A stretch of DNA of 64,000 nucleotides from Lysobacterales bacterium 66-474. Lineage in GTDB: Bacteria; Pseudomonadota; Gammaproteobacteria; Xanthomonadales; Rhodanobacteraceae. Position numbers and translations under genes: made by a program. Within the stretch, counting starts at the first letter, position 1. Each line of letters starts with the position of its first letter. Shown here one piece after another: positions 40,158-49,647 of this stretch. The DNA lies in NCBI GenBank assembly GCA_001899805.1, contig MKWP01000001.1:191001-255000 (forward strand), written 5' to 3'. The notes under the pieces were generated by a model that searched no databases, was not told the origin of the DNA, and saw only the letters and a program-made list of their open reading frames with translations.

Positions 40158-42254
40158 TCAGCCGCCGGCCAGCCGGCGCACGTCGGTGACGTTGGGCAAG
40201 GCACCGAGCCGGGTCAGCAAGGCCGAAAGTTCGCCGTAATCGTGCACGCGCAAGCTGAAGTGCATCGCGACCTCGCCGAGGTCGTGGTCGCTGCGGCTGT
40301 CCGAAGCCACGATCCTGGCACCGGAGTTGGCGATGACATTGGTGACGTCGCGTTGCAGGTCGCGGCGGTCGTAGCCCAGCACCACGATGGCGACTTCGTA
40401 GGCACGATCGGGCGCGCTTTGCCAACGCACCTCGATCACCCGGGCCGGGTTGCGCGCGCGCAACCGCGCCAACGCGGCGCAATCGGCGCGATGCACGGTG
40501 ACGCCACGGCCGCGCGTGATGTAGCCGGTCACCTGATCGCCCGGCAGCGGCCGGCAACAACGCGCCAACGTGGTCATCAGGTTGCCGACGCCTTCGACGG
40601 TCAGCGCGCCGGGCCCGCCGTCTTCGCGCAGCGCCTGCCGGGACGGCGGCAGCGGCGGCGCGGCCACCGGTTGCGGCGCGGGCTGCGCCTCCAGCATCGC
40701 ACGCGTCAACTGCGCGATCCCGACTTCACCGAGCGCCAACGCCACCAGCAACTCGTCGCGGGACTTGCGCCCGAGCTTCGCGGGCAGCCGCTCCAGCACC
40801 TCGTCCGGTGCGGCCAGCCGGCGGGCTTCGCGCTCGAGGATCTGGCGACCTGCCGCGAGGTTGGCGGAAAGGTCCTCGCGCCGGAACCACGCGCGCAACT
40901 TGCCGCGTGCGCTGGCGGTCACGAGATACCCCAGCTGCGGCGACAGCCAGTCGCGACTGGGCGCGGGTTCGCGCGCGGTGAGTATTTCGATGCGGTCGCC
41001 GCTGGCCGGTTGGTGGGTCAGCGGCACGATGCGGCCGTTGACCTTGGCGCCGCGGCAGCGATGCCCGACCATCGTGTGCACGTGGTAGGCAAAGTCGAGC
41101 ACCGTGGCGCCCGCGGGCAGGTCCACCACTTCGCCCCTGGGCGTGAGCAGGTAGACACGGTCCTCGGCAAGCTCCGCGCGCAACTCGGCCGCGAGCGCCG
41201 CATCGTCATCGCCTTCCGCGCGCGTTTCCAGCAGCTTGCGCATCCATTCGATGCGCGACTGGTAGGCGGCATCGCCCGAAGCGCTTTCCTTGTAACGCCA
41301 ATGCGCGGCGATGCCGAGTTCGGCGCCGCGGTGCATTTCCTCGGTGCGGATCTGCACTTCGAGCGTCTTGCCCTCGGGCCCGATCACGGCGGTGTGCAGC
41401 GAACGATAGTTGTTGCCCTTGGGACGCGCGATGTAGTCGTCGAACTCCTGCGGGATGATCGGCCACAGCGCGTGCACCACGCCGAGCACCGCATAGCAAT
41501 CGGCAACATTGCGGGTCAGCACGCGCAACGCTCGGATGTCGTACAACTCGCCGAAGCCGACACGCTTGCGCTGCATCTTCCGCCAGATCGAATAGATGTG
41601 CTTGGCGCGCCCGTCGACGCTGGCCCCGATGCCCTGTGCGGCAAGCGCCTCGCGCAACTGCGCGACGCAACGACCGATCCACGCCTCGCGATCCGCGCGG
41701 CGCTCGTCCAGCAAGGCCGCGATGCGGCGATAGACGTCGGGCTGCAGGTAACGGAATGCGAGGTCTTCGAGTTCCCATTTCCATTGGCCGATGCCGAGCC
41801 GGTTGGCCAGCGGCGCGTGGATGTCGCGCGTCAGTTGCGCGAGCGCGCGGCATTCGGCCTCCGGCAAGGCCACGGCGGCACGCAGCTTCGCCAACTGGCG
41901 CGCGAGCAGCAGGTACACCACGCGCAAATCGCGGATGATCGCCAGCAACAGGCGCCGCAAGCCTTCGGCGCTGCCGCCCGCATCGCGTGCGGCGTGCAGT
42001 GCCCACACGCGCTCGGCCTGTTGCTGGCCTTGCACCAGTCGTCGCAACGAATCCGGCGCGCCCGCCGACACTGCGGCCCATGCCTCGGGTTGCACCAGTG
42101 CCACCGCGTACCACGCCGCGGCTGCGAGCGTTTCCTCGTCGCAGCCGACGTCGCGCAACAGCGCGTCGGCATCTTCCCACAGCGCGCGTTCCGCCGCCGG
42201 CAATGCGGCGACGGGCGCGGAGAGGGAATCAACGGGCGCGCGGGGGTTGCTCAT
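40158..42254 (-). CDS. relA: (p)ppGpp synthetase RelA
   Basis: 698 residues. Order: degenerate HD hydrolase region (residues ~25-185; the His-Asp pair expected of an active SpoT hydrolase is not seen), synthetase domain with RAKHIYSIWRKMQRK, YDIRALRVL, GNNYRSLHTAV and LEVQIRTEEMH, a TGS domain (YLLTPRGEVVDLPAGATVLDFAYHVH), and a C-terminal ACT domain. This is the ribosome-linked, synthesis-only RelA of beta/gammaproteobacteria. Start ATG 42254 chosen over 42365, as the upstream extension is not conserved in style. Confidence 0.93.
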   Translation of the reverse strand: MSNPRAPVDSLSAPVAALPAAERALWEDADALLRDVGCDEETLAAAAWYAVALVQPEAWAAVSAGAPDSLRRLVQGQQQAERVWALHAARDAGGSAEGLRRLLLAIIRDLRVVYLLLARQLAKLRAAVALPEAECRALAQLTRDIHAPLANRLGIGQWKWELEDLAFRYLQPDVYRRIAALLDERRADREAWIGRCVAQLREALAAQGIGASVDGRAKHIYSIWRKMQRKRVGFGELYDIRALRVLTRNVADCYAVLGVVHALWPIIPQEFDDYIARPKGNNYRSLHTAVIGPEGKTLEVQIRTEEMHRGAELGIAAHWRYKESASGDAAYQSRIEWMRKLLETRAEGDDDAALAAELRAELAEDRVYLLTPRGEVVDLPAGATVLDFAYHVHTMVGHRCRGAKVNGRIVPLTHQPASGDRIEILTAREPAPSRDWLSPQLGYLVTASARGKLRAWFRREDLSANLAAGRQILEREARRLAAPDEVLERLPAKLGRKSRDELLVALALGEVGIAQLTRAMLEAQPAPQPVAAPPLPPSRQALREDGGPGALTVEGVGNLMTTLARCCRPLPGDQVTGYITRGRGVTVHRADCAALARLRARNPARVIEVRWQSAPDRAYEVAIVVLGYDRRDLQRDVTNVIANSGARIVASDSRSDHDLGEVAMHFSLRVHDYGELSALLTRLGALPNVTDVRRLAGG

Positions 42255-42373
42255 GGTTCGCGGGAGGTTCGGACAGCGGCGGGAAAGGCCGCCGAAAGAC
42301 GCACCATGTATTAAAAGGACTCTCGTCAACGACCCCGTGCGGCCCGCATGGGGCACTGCTATCATCGCCGCCC

Positions 42374-42838
42374 ATGCGCACCCGATCGATGTTGCTGGCC
42401 GCCTTGGCCTTGCTGATTGTCGCCCTGCCCGTCATGGCGCAACAATTCTCCTCGCTCGAGGAGCGTATGTCAGCCGCCGATTTCAAGGCCGCGGGACTCG
42501 ACAAGCTCACCCCCGAGCAACTCCAGTTCCTCGACAACTGGTTGCGCGGGCACGAACAGACCAAGATGGTTTCCGCGAGCGGCCAGCCGGTGTTCTATCC
42601 GGACAACCAGCCGCGCGACAAATTCAACACGCATCTGGTCGGCCATTTCAGCGGCTGGTCCGGACAAAGCACGTTCACGCTCGACAACGGCCAGGTCTGG
42701 AAGCAGGCCGAATCCGGCGCCTATTCCTGCCCCGATGTCGACAACCCGGAAGTCACCATCAAGCCGATGATCCTCGGCAGCTGGCTGATGTACGTGCAGG
42801 GCTGCAACCAGAGCGTGCGCGTCGAACGCGTGAAGTAA
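42374..42838 (+). CDS. secreted conserved hypothetical protein
   Basis: 154 residues. Signal peptide MRTRSMLLAALALLIVALPVMA with a normal cleavage site before QQF, then a soluble domain with one Cys pair (YSCPDV, VQGCNQS) that could form a disulfide. LTPEQLQFLDNWLRGHE is a short amphipathic helix followed by a small beta-rich domain (HFSGWSGQSTFTLDNGQVWKQ). It resembles proteins conserved in xanthomonads; function unknown. Confidence 0.75.
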   Translation: MRTRSMLLAALALLIVALPVMAQQFSSLEERMSAADFKAAGLDKLTPEQLQFLDNWLRGHEQTKMVSASGQPVFYPDNQPRDKFNTHLVGHFSGWSGQSTFTLDNGQVWKQAESGAYSCPDVDNPEVTIKPMILGSWLMYVQGCNQSVRVERVK

Positions 42839-42887
42839 CCCCGGCGGCGCCGTCACCCGAACCTGTTGTTTTCGCTCCTCCGCCCTC

Positions 42888-43352
42888 ATGATGGCGGAGG
42901 TCGCGGCCGTGCCGCCCTTGCGAGGTCCGGAAGTGCTGGAAGTCTGGTTGCCCTTGTTGAGCCTGCTGGCACTTGGCGCGACGTGGTACCACGTCCTGCG
43001 CCTGCGCGAGCGCGTGCACGCCCATGCGCGGCAACTGTGCGAAGACCACGGCCTGCAACTCCTCGACGACAGCGTGGCGCTGCATCGCCTGCACGCGCAG
43101 TGGCGGGAGGGTGGTTTGCGCGTGACGCGCGAATACCGCTTCGAGACCAGCCGCGGCGGCGACGACCGCCAGTCCGCCAGCATCACCCTGCTCGGCGACC
43201 GCATCGTCGGTTCCCGCATGCCGTCGCTAGCACCGGCTGCCACCGCGCCGTCGAACACGGCGGTGCCCTATCTGCGACCGACGTTGCCGCGACAGGAATC
43301 ATCCTCAGGCAACGTGGTGCCGTTCGAGCGCCGGCGCAGGACGTTGCACTGA
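42888..43352 (+). CDS. DUF3301-type membrane protein
   Basis: 154 residues. One N-terminal membrane segment (EVWLPLLSLLALGATWYHVLRL), then the pattern RERVHAHARQLCEDHGLQLLDDSVALHRL and REYRFETS, which marks DUF3301 proteins of gammaproteobacteria. The C-terminal 50 residues are low complexity. Function unknown. The start is ambiguous between two adjacent ATG codons at 42888 and 42891. Confidence 0.75.
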   Translation: MMAEVAAVPPLRGPEVLEVWLPLLSLLALGATWYHVLRLRERVHAHARQLCEDHGLQLLDDSVALHRLHAQWREGGLRVTREYRFETSRGGDDRQSASITLLGDRIVGSRMPSLAPAATAPSNTAVPYLRPTLPRQESSSGNVVPFERRRRTLH

Positions 43353-43363
43353 CCGCGGGTGTT

Positions 43364-43420
43364 GGCTCCCGGGTAAAAATGGATTCCGGATTCGACCCTT
43401 CGGGTCGCTCCGGAATGACG
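43364..43420. repeat. structured intergenic repeat related to the element at 157-280
   Basis: Hairpin ATTCCGGA-tt-CGACCC-ttc-GGGTCG-c-TCCGGAAT at 43383-43416, preceded by CTCCCGGGTAAAAATGG and followed by GACGA. This matches the right half of the 157-280 element (TTCCCGGTAAAAA...ATTCCGGAT...CCGGAATGACGA) with a different loop. A degenerate third copy seems to lie at 43470-43522 before sspB. Confidence 0.65.
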
Positions 43421-43528
43421 ATCAAAAGAAAGCTACATGCGCAAAAAATCGCGCGCGGCGCCACAGTTGAATCCGGATCCCGTTTCAACGGCCATCCACG
43501 GCCTGCACGGAATGACGACATCCCGTCG

Positions 43529-44038
43529 TCACTTGATGACGCGCAGCGTCGGCTTGCCCTTGGGCCGTGGTTTGTCGGGATCGCCACCATCGGCCGACGC
43601 ATCGACATCGCCCGCGGGTTCGGCGGTTGGGTCCTGGAACCCGGTCGCAGGCACGGCCTGCAGCGAGGGCGCCGACGTCCTGGTGGACGAGGCAGTGGGG
43701 GAATCGGTCGCGGGCATGGCACTGCCCTGCGCCTCCTCGGCCAGCAACATGCCTTGTCCATTTTCGCGCGCGTAGATCGCCTGCACCGCCGCGACCGGCA
43801 CGTTGACGGCACAGCTGGCGCCGCCGAAACGCGCCATGAAAGTGATGGTCTCGTTGCCCATTTCCAGGCTGGCCACCGCGCGCGGTGCGAGATTCAGCAC
43901 CACCCGGCCCTCGTTGACGGCCTGTGGCGGGACCTGCACCCCCGGCCGCGCCGCGTCGACCACGATGTAGGGCGTGAGGCCGTTGTCGCAAATCCACTGG
44001 TACACCGCCCGCAACAGGTACGGACGGTTGGAGGTCAT
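43529..44038 (-). CDS. sspB: ClpXP protease specificity-enhancing factor SspB
   Basis: 169 residues. The N-terminal SspB fold (RPYLLRAVYQWICDNGLTPYIVVDA... VVLNLAPRAV... ITFMARFGG) binds the ssrA tag; the flexible linker ends in the conserved ClpX-docking tail PTLRVIK. Delivers tmRNA-tagged proteins to ClpXP. Follows sspA with 14 bases between, the usual sspA-sspB operon. Confidence 0.93.
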   Translation of the reverse strand: MTSNRPYLLRAVYQWICDNGLTPYIVVDAARPGVQVPPQAVNEGRVVLNLAPRAVASLEMGNETITFMARFGGASCAVNVPVAAVQAIYARENGQGMLLAEEAQGSAMPATDSPTASSTRTSAPSLQAVPATGFQDPTAEPAGDVDASADGGDPDKPRPKGKPTLRVIK

Positions 44039-44052
44039 GGCGGGCTCGGTGG

Positions 44053-44682
44053 TCACAACTCGCCCAACAGGCGCTCGTCGGCGGTGAGGCTGCGCGCAAA
44101 GCCCTGGCTGCGGAACAGTCGCTCGCCGTAATCGACGATGGGCTTGGCTTCCCTGGGCAACTGCACGCCCAGCGACGGCAGGCGCCACACCACCGGCGCG
44201 ACAAGACAGTCGGCGAGGCTGATCTCGGGATTCAGGAAGAACTTGGCCGCCTTGAACAGCGGCAGCGCGGTCATCAGGTGATCGCGCAGGCGCTTGCGCG
44301 CGGCTTCGGCGGGACGCCCGCCGGCACGGATGTGGGCGACTTCCGGCACCCAGTCGCGCTCGATGCGCACGCAGGCCAGGCGCAGGCGCGCGCGCGACAA
44401 CGGGTCGACCGGCATCAGCGGAGGATGCGGATAGCGCTCGTCGATGTATTCGCAGACCACGTCGGGTTCGTACAGGACCATGTCGCGATCCTGCAGCGTG
44501 GGCGTGTCGCCGTACGGATTGATCGACAGCAACTCGTCGTGCGGCTTGCCGGGCGGCACCTCGACGCGGTCGTAGACCACGCCCTTGGCGGCCAGCACCA
44601 AGCGCACCCGATGCGACTGTACGTCGTCGGGCGCAGTGAACAGGGTCAACACGGTGCGGGTGGTGTGTGCGGTTTGGATCAT
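44053..44682 (-). CDS. sspA: stringent starvation protein A (GST fold)
   Basis: 209 residues, glutathione-S-transferase fold without the catalytic residue expected of a detoxifying enzyme: LTLFTAPDDVQSHRVRLVLAAKGV and NPYGDTPTLQDRDMVLYEPDVVCEYIDERYPHPPLMP. In E. coli SspA binds RNA polymerase with sigma70 in stationary phase. Lies between petC and sspB, as in several gammaproteobacteria. Confidence 0.92.
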   Translation of the reverse strand: MIQTAHTTRTVLTLFTAPDDVQSHRVRLVLAAKGVVYDRVEVPPGKPHDELLSINPYGDTPTLQDRDMVLYEPDVVCEYIDERYPHPPLMPVDPLSRARLRLACVRIERDWVPEVAHIRAGGRPAEAARKRLRDHLMTALPLFKAAKFFLNPEISLADCLVAPVVWRLPSLGVQLPREAKPIVDYGERLFRSQGFARSLTADERLLGEL

Positions 44683-44788
44683 GCCAGTGTCCCCTTTGGG
44701 CGCTTGGGCCCGCTCGCAGGCCCTGGGTCCGGTGACGCGACAGTCCCGGGCATGGATGTCATCACCTGGCGGGCACAGCGCCCGCCGG

Positions 44789-45556
44789 TCAATGCACGTC
44801 CTTCCAGTATTCCTTCTTCAACACCAGCGCGAACAGGGTGAAAAGTACCAGATACAGCACCACCCAGGCACCAATATGGCTGCGGACCAGCTCGTCCGGG
44901 GCGGATACCCAGGTCAGGAACGCGGTCAGGTCGCGCACCGCCTGGTCATACTGGGCAGGCGTCATGCTGCCGGGATGCGCAAGCTCCAGTTCCTTGACCG
45001 TGGCGGGCTGGCCGTTTTCGGCCGGGTTCATCACCGCCGCCTGCTCGCCCTGCAGCTGCCACAGCGGAAACGGCATCGCGACGTTCGGGAACACCGTGTT
45101 GTTCCAGCCGCTGTTGGTGGCCGGATCGAGGTAGAACGACTTGAGGTACGCCGCCACCCAGTCGGCGCCCTTGGCGCTGACTTCCAGCGACAGGTCGGGC
45201 GGCGCCTTGCCGAACCACTTCTCGGCGTCGGCCTCCGGCATGGCCGAGACGATCGGCTCGCCGAACTTGGCGCCGGTGAAGTTGAGGTTGTCCATCACCT
45301 GCTTTTCGGTGAGTCCCAGCCCTTCCGCCATCTGCGAGTAACGCAGGTACTTCAGCGAATGGCAGCCCACGCAGTAGTTCATGTACAGGCGCGCACCACG
45401 CTGCAGCGAGCCCTGGTCGTGCACGTTGACGTTGGCATTGGGCAGTCCGCCCCCCTCTTCCGCGAACGCGGAAGGCGAAGCGACGAACGCCGTGGCCAGC
45501 GCGAGCAACAAGGTGGTCAGGGTGCGCATGGCGGCGCGTCGAATGGACTTATGCAT
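44789..45556 (-). CDS. petC: cytochrome c1 of the bc1 complex
   Basis: 255 residues. Signal peptide ending near SPSAFA, a single haem site CVGCH (about residues 62-66) and a C-terminal membrane anchor (WVVLYLVLFTLFALVLKKEYW). It carries electrons from the Rieske protein to soluble cytochrome c in the periplasm. The ATG at 45556 overlaps petB by eight bases; an inner ATG at 45529 would give a shorter, typical signal peptide. Confidence 0.95.
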   Translation of the reverse strand: MHKSIRRAAMRTLTTLLLALATAFVASPSAFAEEGGGLPNANVNVHDQGSLQRGARLYMNYCVGCHSLKYLRYSQMAEGLGLTEKQVMDNLNFTGAKFGEPIVSAMPEADAEKWFGKAPPDLSLEVSAKGADWVAAYLKSFYLDPATNSGWNNTVFPNVAMPFPLWQLQGEQAAVMNPAENGQPATVKELELAHPGSMTPAQYDQAVRDLTAFLTWVSAPDELVRSHIGAWVVLYLVLFTLFALVLKKEYWKDVH

Positions 45557-46817
45557 GCGTGGTCACCCTTTCCGGAACCGGCTTGGTCTTCTCCCACCCG
45601 AAGAACGTGTAGGCCCACAGGAACGCGAAGAATCCGAAATAAAGGACCACCAGGGTGCGGCCGAACAGGTTCTCGATAGTGGTGATGTCGGCATTCGCAC
45701 CGAAGATCGCGACGATCCAGCCCGGGGTCAGGTCGTCACCGATCGCCGCCAGCAGGATGAACACGATCGCGAAGACCGTGAGGGCGATCTTGTAGCCGAG
45801 GCCGCGGTAGCGGATCGACTTGACCTTGCCGCGGTCCAGCCACGGCACCAGGAACAGCACCACGATCGACAGCAGCAACGCCAGCACACCGAAGCCTTTG
45901 CTGGGAATCATGCGCAGGATCGCGTAGAACGGCGTGAAGTACCACACCGGCTTGATCGAAGCCGGCGTCACGAGATCGTTGGCCGGGATCGAGTTGTCGT
46001 GTTCGAGGAAGAACCCGCCCACGGTCGGCTCGAAGAAGATGATGATCGCGCAGATGATCAGGAACACGCCGACGCCGACCAGGTCCTTCAGGGTGTAGTA
46101 CGGGTGGAAGGGTATGCCGTCCAGCGGATGGCCGTCCGGACCCTTGTGCTTCTTGATCTCGACGCCGTCGGGGTTGTTGGATCCGACCTCGTGCAGCGCG
46201 CCGAGGTGCAGCACCACCAGCAACAACAGCACCAGCGGCAAGGCCACCACGTGCAGCGCGAAGAAACGGTTGAGCGTGGGGTCGGACGGCACGAAGCTGC
46301 CCATGATCCAGTTGACCAGCTGCTCGCCGATCACCGGCACCGCGCTGAACAGGGTGATGATCACCTTGGCGCCCCAGAACGACATGTTGCCCCATGGCAG
46401 CACATAGCCCATGAAGGCCTCGGCCATCAGCGCGAGGAAGATCAGCATGCCGAGCAGCCACACCAGTTCGCGCGGCTTCTTGTACGAGCCGTACATCAGG
46501 CCGCGGAACATGTGCAGGTACACCACGATGAAGAACATCGAGGCGCCGGTGACGTGCATGTAGCGCACCAGCCAGCCCCAGTTGACGTCGCGCATGATGT
46601 ACTGCACGGAGTCGAACGCGCCGGCCGCGGTCGGCGTGTAGAACATCGTCAGGAAGATGCCGGTGACGATCTGGTTCACCAGCACCAGCAGCGCCAGCGA
46701 GCCGAAGTAGTACATGATGTTGAAGTTCTTCGGAGCGTAGTACTCCGTCATGTGCTTCTTGTAGGCCACCCCGAGACCCGGAGCGCGCTCGTTGAACCAT
46801 TGCGTGAAGGCGCGCAT
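45549..46817 (-). CDS. petB: cytochrome b of the bc1 complex
   Basis: 422 residues, eight or nine membrane helices. Haem-b histidines lie in the GWLVRYMHVTGASMFF and RFFALHVVALPLVL helices; the quinol-site motif PVIGEQLVNW and the Qo-site block around FHPYYTLKDL are present. Full-length b (no split b6/IV). Shares one base with the petA stop (TGATG). Confidence 0.96.
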   Translation of the reverse strand: MRAFTQWFNERAPGLGVAYKKHMTEYYAPKNFNIMYYFGSLALLVLVNQIVTGIFLTMFYTPTAAGAFDSVQYIMRDVNWGWLVRYMHVTGASMFFIVVYLHMFRGLMYGSYKKPRELVWLLGMLIFLALMAEAFMGYVLPWGNMSFWGAKVIITLFSAVPVIGEQLVNWIMGSFVPSDPTLNRFFALHVVALPLVLLLLVVLHLGALHEVGSNNPDGVEIKKHKGPDGHPLDGIPFHPYYTLKDLVGVGVFLIICAIIIFFEPTVGGFFLEHDNSIPANDLVTPASIKPVWYFTPFYAILRMIPSKGFGVLALLLSIVVLFLVPWLDRGKVKSIRYRGLGYKIALTVFAIVFILLAAIGDDLTPGWIVAIFGANADITTIENLFGRTLVVLYFGFFAFLWAYTFFGWEKTKPVPERVTTHA

Positions 46818-47413
46818 CAGGCTGCTCCTTTCGGATCGACGCCGATCTGGATGTGGCTGTCATCGACGAAGTGGTACGGCGGCACCACCATGTTCAGGGG
46901 CGCCGGCACGCCCTGGTAGACGCGTGCCGCGATGTCGTAGCGCGAGTGGTGGCAGGGGCAGTAGAAGCCGCCCTTCCAGTTCGGGTCGAACGATTCGGGC
47001 TTCACCTCGCCCTTGTAGTCCGGCACGCAACCCAGGTGGGTGCAGATGCCGATCAACACCATCCATTCCGGCTTGATGGAGCGCGTGGCGTTCTGGCAGT
47101 ACTTCGGCTGCTCGGATTCCTTCGAATCCGGATCGCGCAGGCGCGGATCCTGCTTGGGCAGCCATTCGAGCTGTTCCGGGGTGCGGTTGACCACGAACAC
47201 CGGCTGGCTGCGCCAACCGTAGCGCACCATCTGGCCGGGCTCGATCTTGCCGATCGCGACGGTCACCGGCGCGCCGGCCGATTCGGCGCGCGCACTGGGC
47301 AGCCAGGTTTCGACGAACGGAATCGCCGTGATGACGAGGCCCGCGCCTCCGATCACCGCGGTGGACGCGGTCAGGAACCTGCGTCGCCCCTTGTTGATGC
47401 TTTCGTCCGCCAT
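46817..47413 (-). CDS. petA: Rieske iron-sulfur subunit of the bc1 complex
   Basis: 198 residues. A Tat-type N-terminus (NKGRRRFLTASTAVIGGAGL) also forms the membrane anchor; cluster ligands are in CTHLGCVPDY and CPCHHSRYD. Completes the three-gene petABC operon for ubiquinol oxidation. ATG 47413 follows GGAGAAACTG, a good ribosome site. Confidence 0.96.
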   Translation of the reverse strand: MADESINKGRRRFLTASTAVIGGAGLVITAIPFVETWLPSARAESAGAPVTVAIGKIEPGQMVRYGWRSQPVFVVNRTPEQLEWLPKQDPRLRDPDSKESEQPKYCQNATRSIKPEWMVLIGICTHLGCVPDYKGEVKPESFDPNWKGGFYCPCHHSRYDIAARVYQGVPAPLNMVVPPYHFVDDSHIQIGVDPKGAA

Positions 47414-47540
47414 CAGTTTCTCCGCCCAACAGTGGTCACGACCGGGGAACCGGACCGTGCTTGCTCGGGTCCACCCACACACCCGAATGAACGGCCATCG
47501 GGCCGCACCCGTTGCGTCCTTCGGGCCCCAAAATCGTGTT

Positions 47541-47569
47541 AGTTTAGCGTTCGCCTCGTAAGCGCACAA
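47541..47569 (-). promoter_or_regulatory. possible petABC promoter
   Basis: Minus-strand TTGTGC (47569-47564), 17-base spacer, TAAACT (47546-47541), about 130 bases upstream of petA. Three or four of six positions match at each box. The remainder of the 349-base gap to degS (47414-47762) shows no gene. Confidence 0.4.
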
Positions 47570-47762
47570 TCCGACGGCGTCCGACGAGGTTGGAGTGTGC
47601 CGTCCTGCGGGTACTCTTGCGAACTCGCCGCGTCTTTTCGCGTCTGACGGTGTTGCGGCTCCTCGCCATGGACACCACCATGTCTCGTCGCCGCGCCTTG
47701 CCAGCCGCAAAAATCCGCGGGCGATTTCATCAAGCTACCCACAAGCCGGCACACTGACCCGC

Positions 47763-48932
47763 ATGCTCCGCAAGCTCCGCCCGCTCCTGTTCATCCTGCA
47801 ATTCGTGGTGGCGGGCCTCGCGGCAGCCTTCCTGATCAGCCTCGCCTGGCCCGGCGCCGGCGATCGCCTGCGCGGCGGACTGCACAAGCCGGCCGGCACA
47901 TCCACGCAAGCGGAAACCGGCATCCCCGTGTCCGGGCCCGTCTCCTATGCCGATGCGGTGGCGAAGGCCGCGCCCGCGGTGGTGAACATCTACGCCGACA
48001 AGATCGTCACCGAACGCGCGGTGCGGATCTTCACCGACCCCCTGATGCAGCGGTTGCTGGGCGGCGTCGCCGGTCCGGCCATGAAGCGCCGCGAGCAGAG
48101 CCTCGGCTCCGGGGTGATCTTCACCCCCGACGGCTACGTGTTGACCAACAACCACGTGATCTCGGGCGCCGACGACATCCAGGTGATGCTCCACGACGGC
48201 CGGGTCGCGCACGCGCGGGTGATCGGCACCGACCCGGACACCGATCTCGCGGTGTTGAAGATCGACGCCGGCACGCTGCCGACGACCCGGATCGATCCCT
48301 CCCCGCCGCGTGTCGGCGACGTGGTGCTGGCCATCGGCAACCCGTTCGGGATTGGCCAGACCGTGACCATGGGCATCGTCAGCGCGCTGCAACGGCAGCT
48401 GGCCCTGTCGCCTTACGAGGACTTCATCCAGACCGACGCCGCGATCAATTCCGGCAATTCCGGAGGCGCGCTGGTGAACGCCGAGGGACAACTGGTAGGC
48501 ATCAATACCGCGATGCTGGAACACGACACCGGCGCACAGGGCATCGGTTTCGCGATCCCGGTGCGCACCGCCAAGCGCGTGCTGGAGCAGATCGTCGAGC
48601 AGGGCCACGTATCGCGCGGCTGGCTGGGCGTGGAGGTCGGCAACGTGGTCGTGTCCGCCGATTCGGGCCTGCCCGCGGCGGCGCGCGGCGCCACCGTGGT
48701 CGACGTCTACCCCGGCGGACCGGCGGCGCAGGCCGGGCTGCAGCCCGGCGACATCCTGCTGAAGGTGGACAAGCAGCCGATCATCGATTCGGCCGACCTG
48801 CGTGCCCGCGAGGCCGAAACGAAGCCCGGCACCAGGGTCGCGGTTTCCGGGCTGCGCGCGGGCGAGCCCTTCCACGCCGAGGTCGTGTTGGCGCAGCGCC
48901 CCAGCCTCAGGCAGACCGGTGCGCGGGGCTGA
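47763..48932 (+). CDS. DegS-like periplasmic serine protease (one PDZ domain)
   Basis: 389 residues. One N-terminal membrane anchor (RPLLFILQFVVAGLAAAFLISLAW), trypsin-like domain with His in LTNNHVISGA, Asp in DPDTDLAVLKI and Ser in INSGNSGGALVN, and a single C-terminal PDZ domain (GWLGVEVGNVVVS...). One PDZ plus a membrane anchor is the DegS pattern, the site-1 protease in the sigma-E pathway; DegP/DegQ would have a cleavable signal and two PDZ domains. In many xanthomonads such a gene lies beside petA. Confidence 0.88.
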   Translation: MLRKLRPLLFILQFVVAGLAAAFLISLAWPGAGDRLRGGLHKPAGTSTQAETGIPVSGPVSYADAVAKAAPAVVNIYADKIVTERAVRIFTDPLMQRLLGGVAGPAMKRREQSLGSGVIFTPDGYVLTNNHVISGADDIQVMLHDGRVAHARVIGTDPDTDLAVLKIDAGTLPTTRIDPSPPRVGDVVLAIGNPFGIGQTVTMGIVSALQRQLALSPYEDFIQTDAAINSGNSGGALVNAEGQLVGINTAMLEHDTGAQGIGFAIPVRTAKRVLEQIVEQGHVSRGWLGVEVGNVVVSADSGLPAAARGATVVDVYPGGPAAQAGLQPGDILLKVDKQPIIDSADLRAREAETKPGTRVAVSGLRAGEPFHAEVVLAQRPSLRQTGARG

Positions 48933-48943
48933 GGATTATTTGT

Positions 48944-49080
48944 GCGATCGTCCATGATCGCTGCATTGTTGAAGTCGACGAGCCGACGACGGCATCCAAG
49001 TCCATCAATACCAGAACGGCCATCGAAGCCGCCATCCATGGCCAAGAGCTCCATGGCCTGACTTTTCACAACAGCCGCTT
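48944..49080. repeat. dispersed intergenic repeat, copy A
   Basis: Starts with GCGATC-gtccat-GATCGC-TGCA, then carries GCCATCCATGGCC (about 49031) and CTCCATGGC, and ends CTGACTTTTCACAACAGCCGCTTC. Shares its opening and ending blocks with copy B (49976-50260) and its ending with the reverse complement of 30420-30460. Fills the 158-base gap between degS and apt. Confidence 0.65.
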
Positions 49081-49090
49081 CCGGCCTGCC

Positions 49091-49645
49091 TCAAAAATGC
49101 AGTAGGGATAGCAGCGGCACCGATGCCGGCCAGCGCGCACGCCCGCGCAGGAATTCGAGTTCCACCACCACTGCGGCGCCCAGGACTTCGGCGCCAACAC
49201 CCTGCAACAATTCAAACGCTGCGGCGAGCGTGCCACCGGTCGCCAGCACGTCATCGATCAGCACCACGCGCGCGCCGGGTGCCAGCGCGTCCGCATGCAC
49301 CTCCAACCGCGCACTGCCGTATTCAAGCCTGAAGTCGACACCGCGGGTCGTGGCCGGCAGCTTGCCGGCCTTGCGCAACGGCACGAATCCGGCCTCCAGT
49401 TCGCAGGCCAACGCCGCGCCGAAAATGAAACCGCGTGCCTCGATGCCGCACACCGCATCGATGCGGGCACCACGCCAGGGCGCCGCCAGCGCCTTCACGC
49501 ATCCGGCAAATGCCACTGCATCCGCCAGCAAGGGCGTGATGTCCTTGAACAACACGCCCGGCCGCGGAAAATCCGGCACGTCGCGGATGCGCGCGGCCAG
49601 GCGCGCCTGCACGTCGGGGGGCAACGCCGCCGCGGACGCGCGCAC
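49091..49645 (-). CDS. apt: adenine phosphoribosyltransferase
   Basis: Salvages adenine to AMP with PRPP. About 184 residues. IRDVPDFPRPGVLFKDITPLL is the usual opening, GIEARGFIFGAALA follows, and the PRPP loop is VVLIDDVLATGGTLAAA. No ATG is available: GTG 49645 is chosen, with TTG 49651 (overlapping the DUF2007 stop as TTGA) as the other option. Translational coupling to the upstream DUF2007 gene is likely. Confidence 0.9.
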   Translation of the reverse strand: MRASAAALPPDVQARLAARIRDVPDFPRPGVLFKDITPLLADAVAFAGCVKALAAPWRGARIDAVCGIEARGFIFGAALACELEAGFVPLRKAGKLPATTRGVDFRLEYGSARLEVHADALAPGARVVLIDDVLATGGTLAAAFELLQGVGAEVLGAAVVVELEFLRGRARWPASVPLLSLLHF

Positions 49646-49647
49646 GC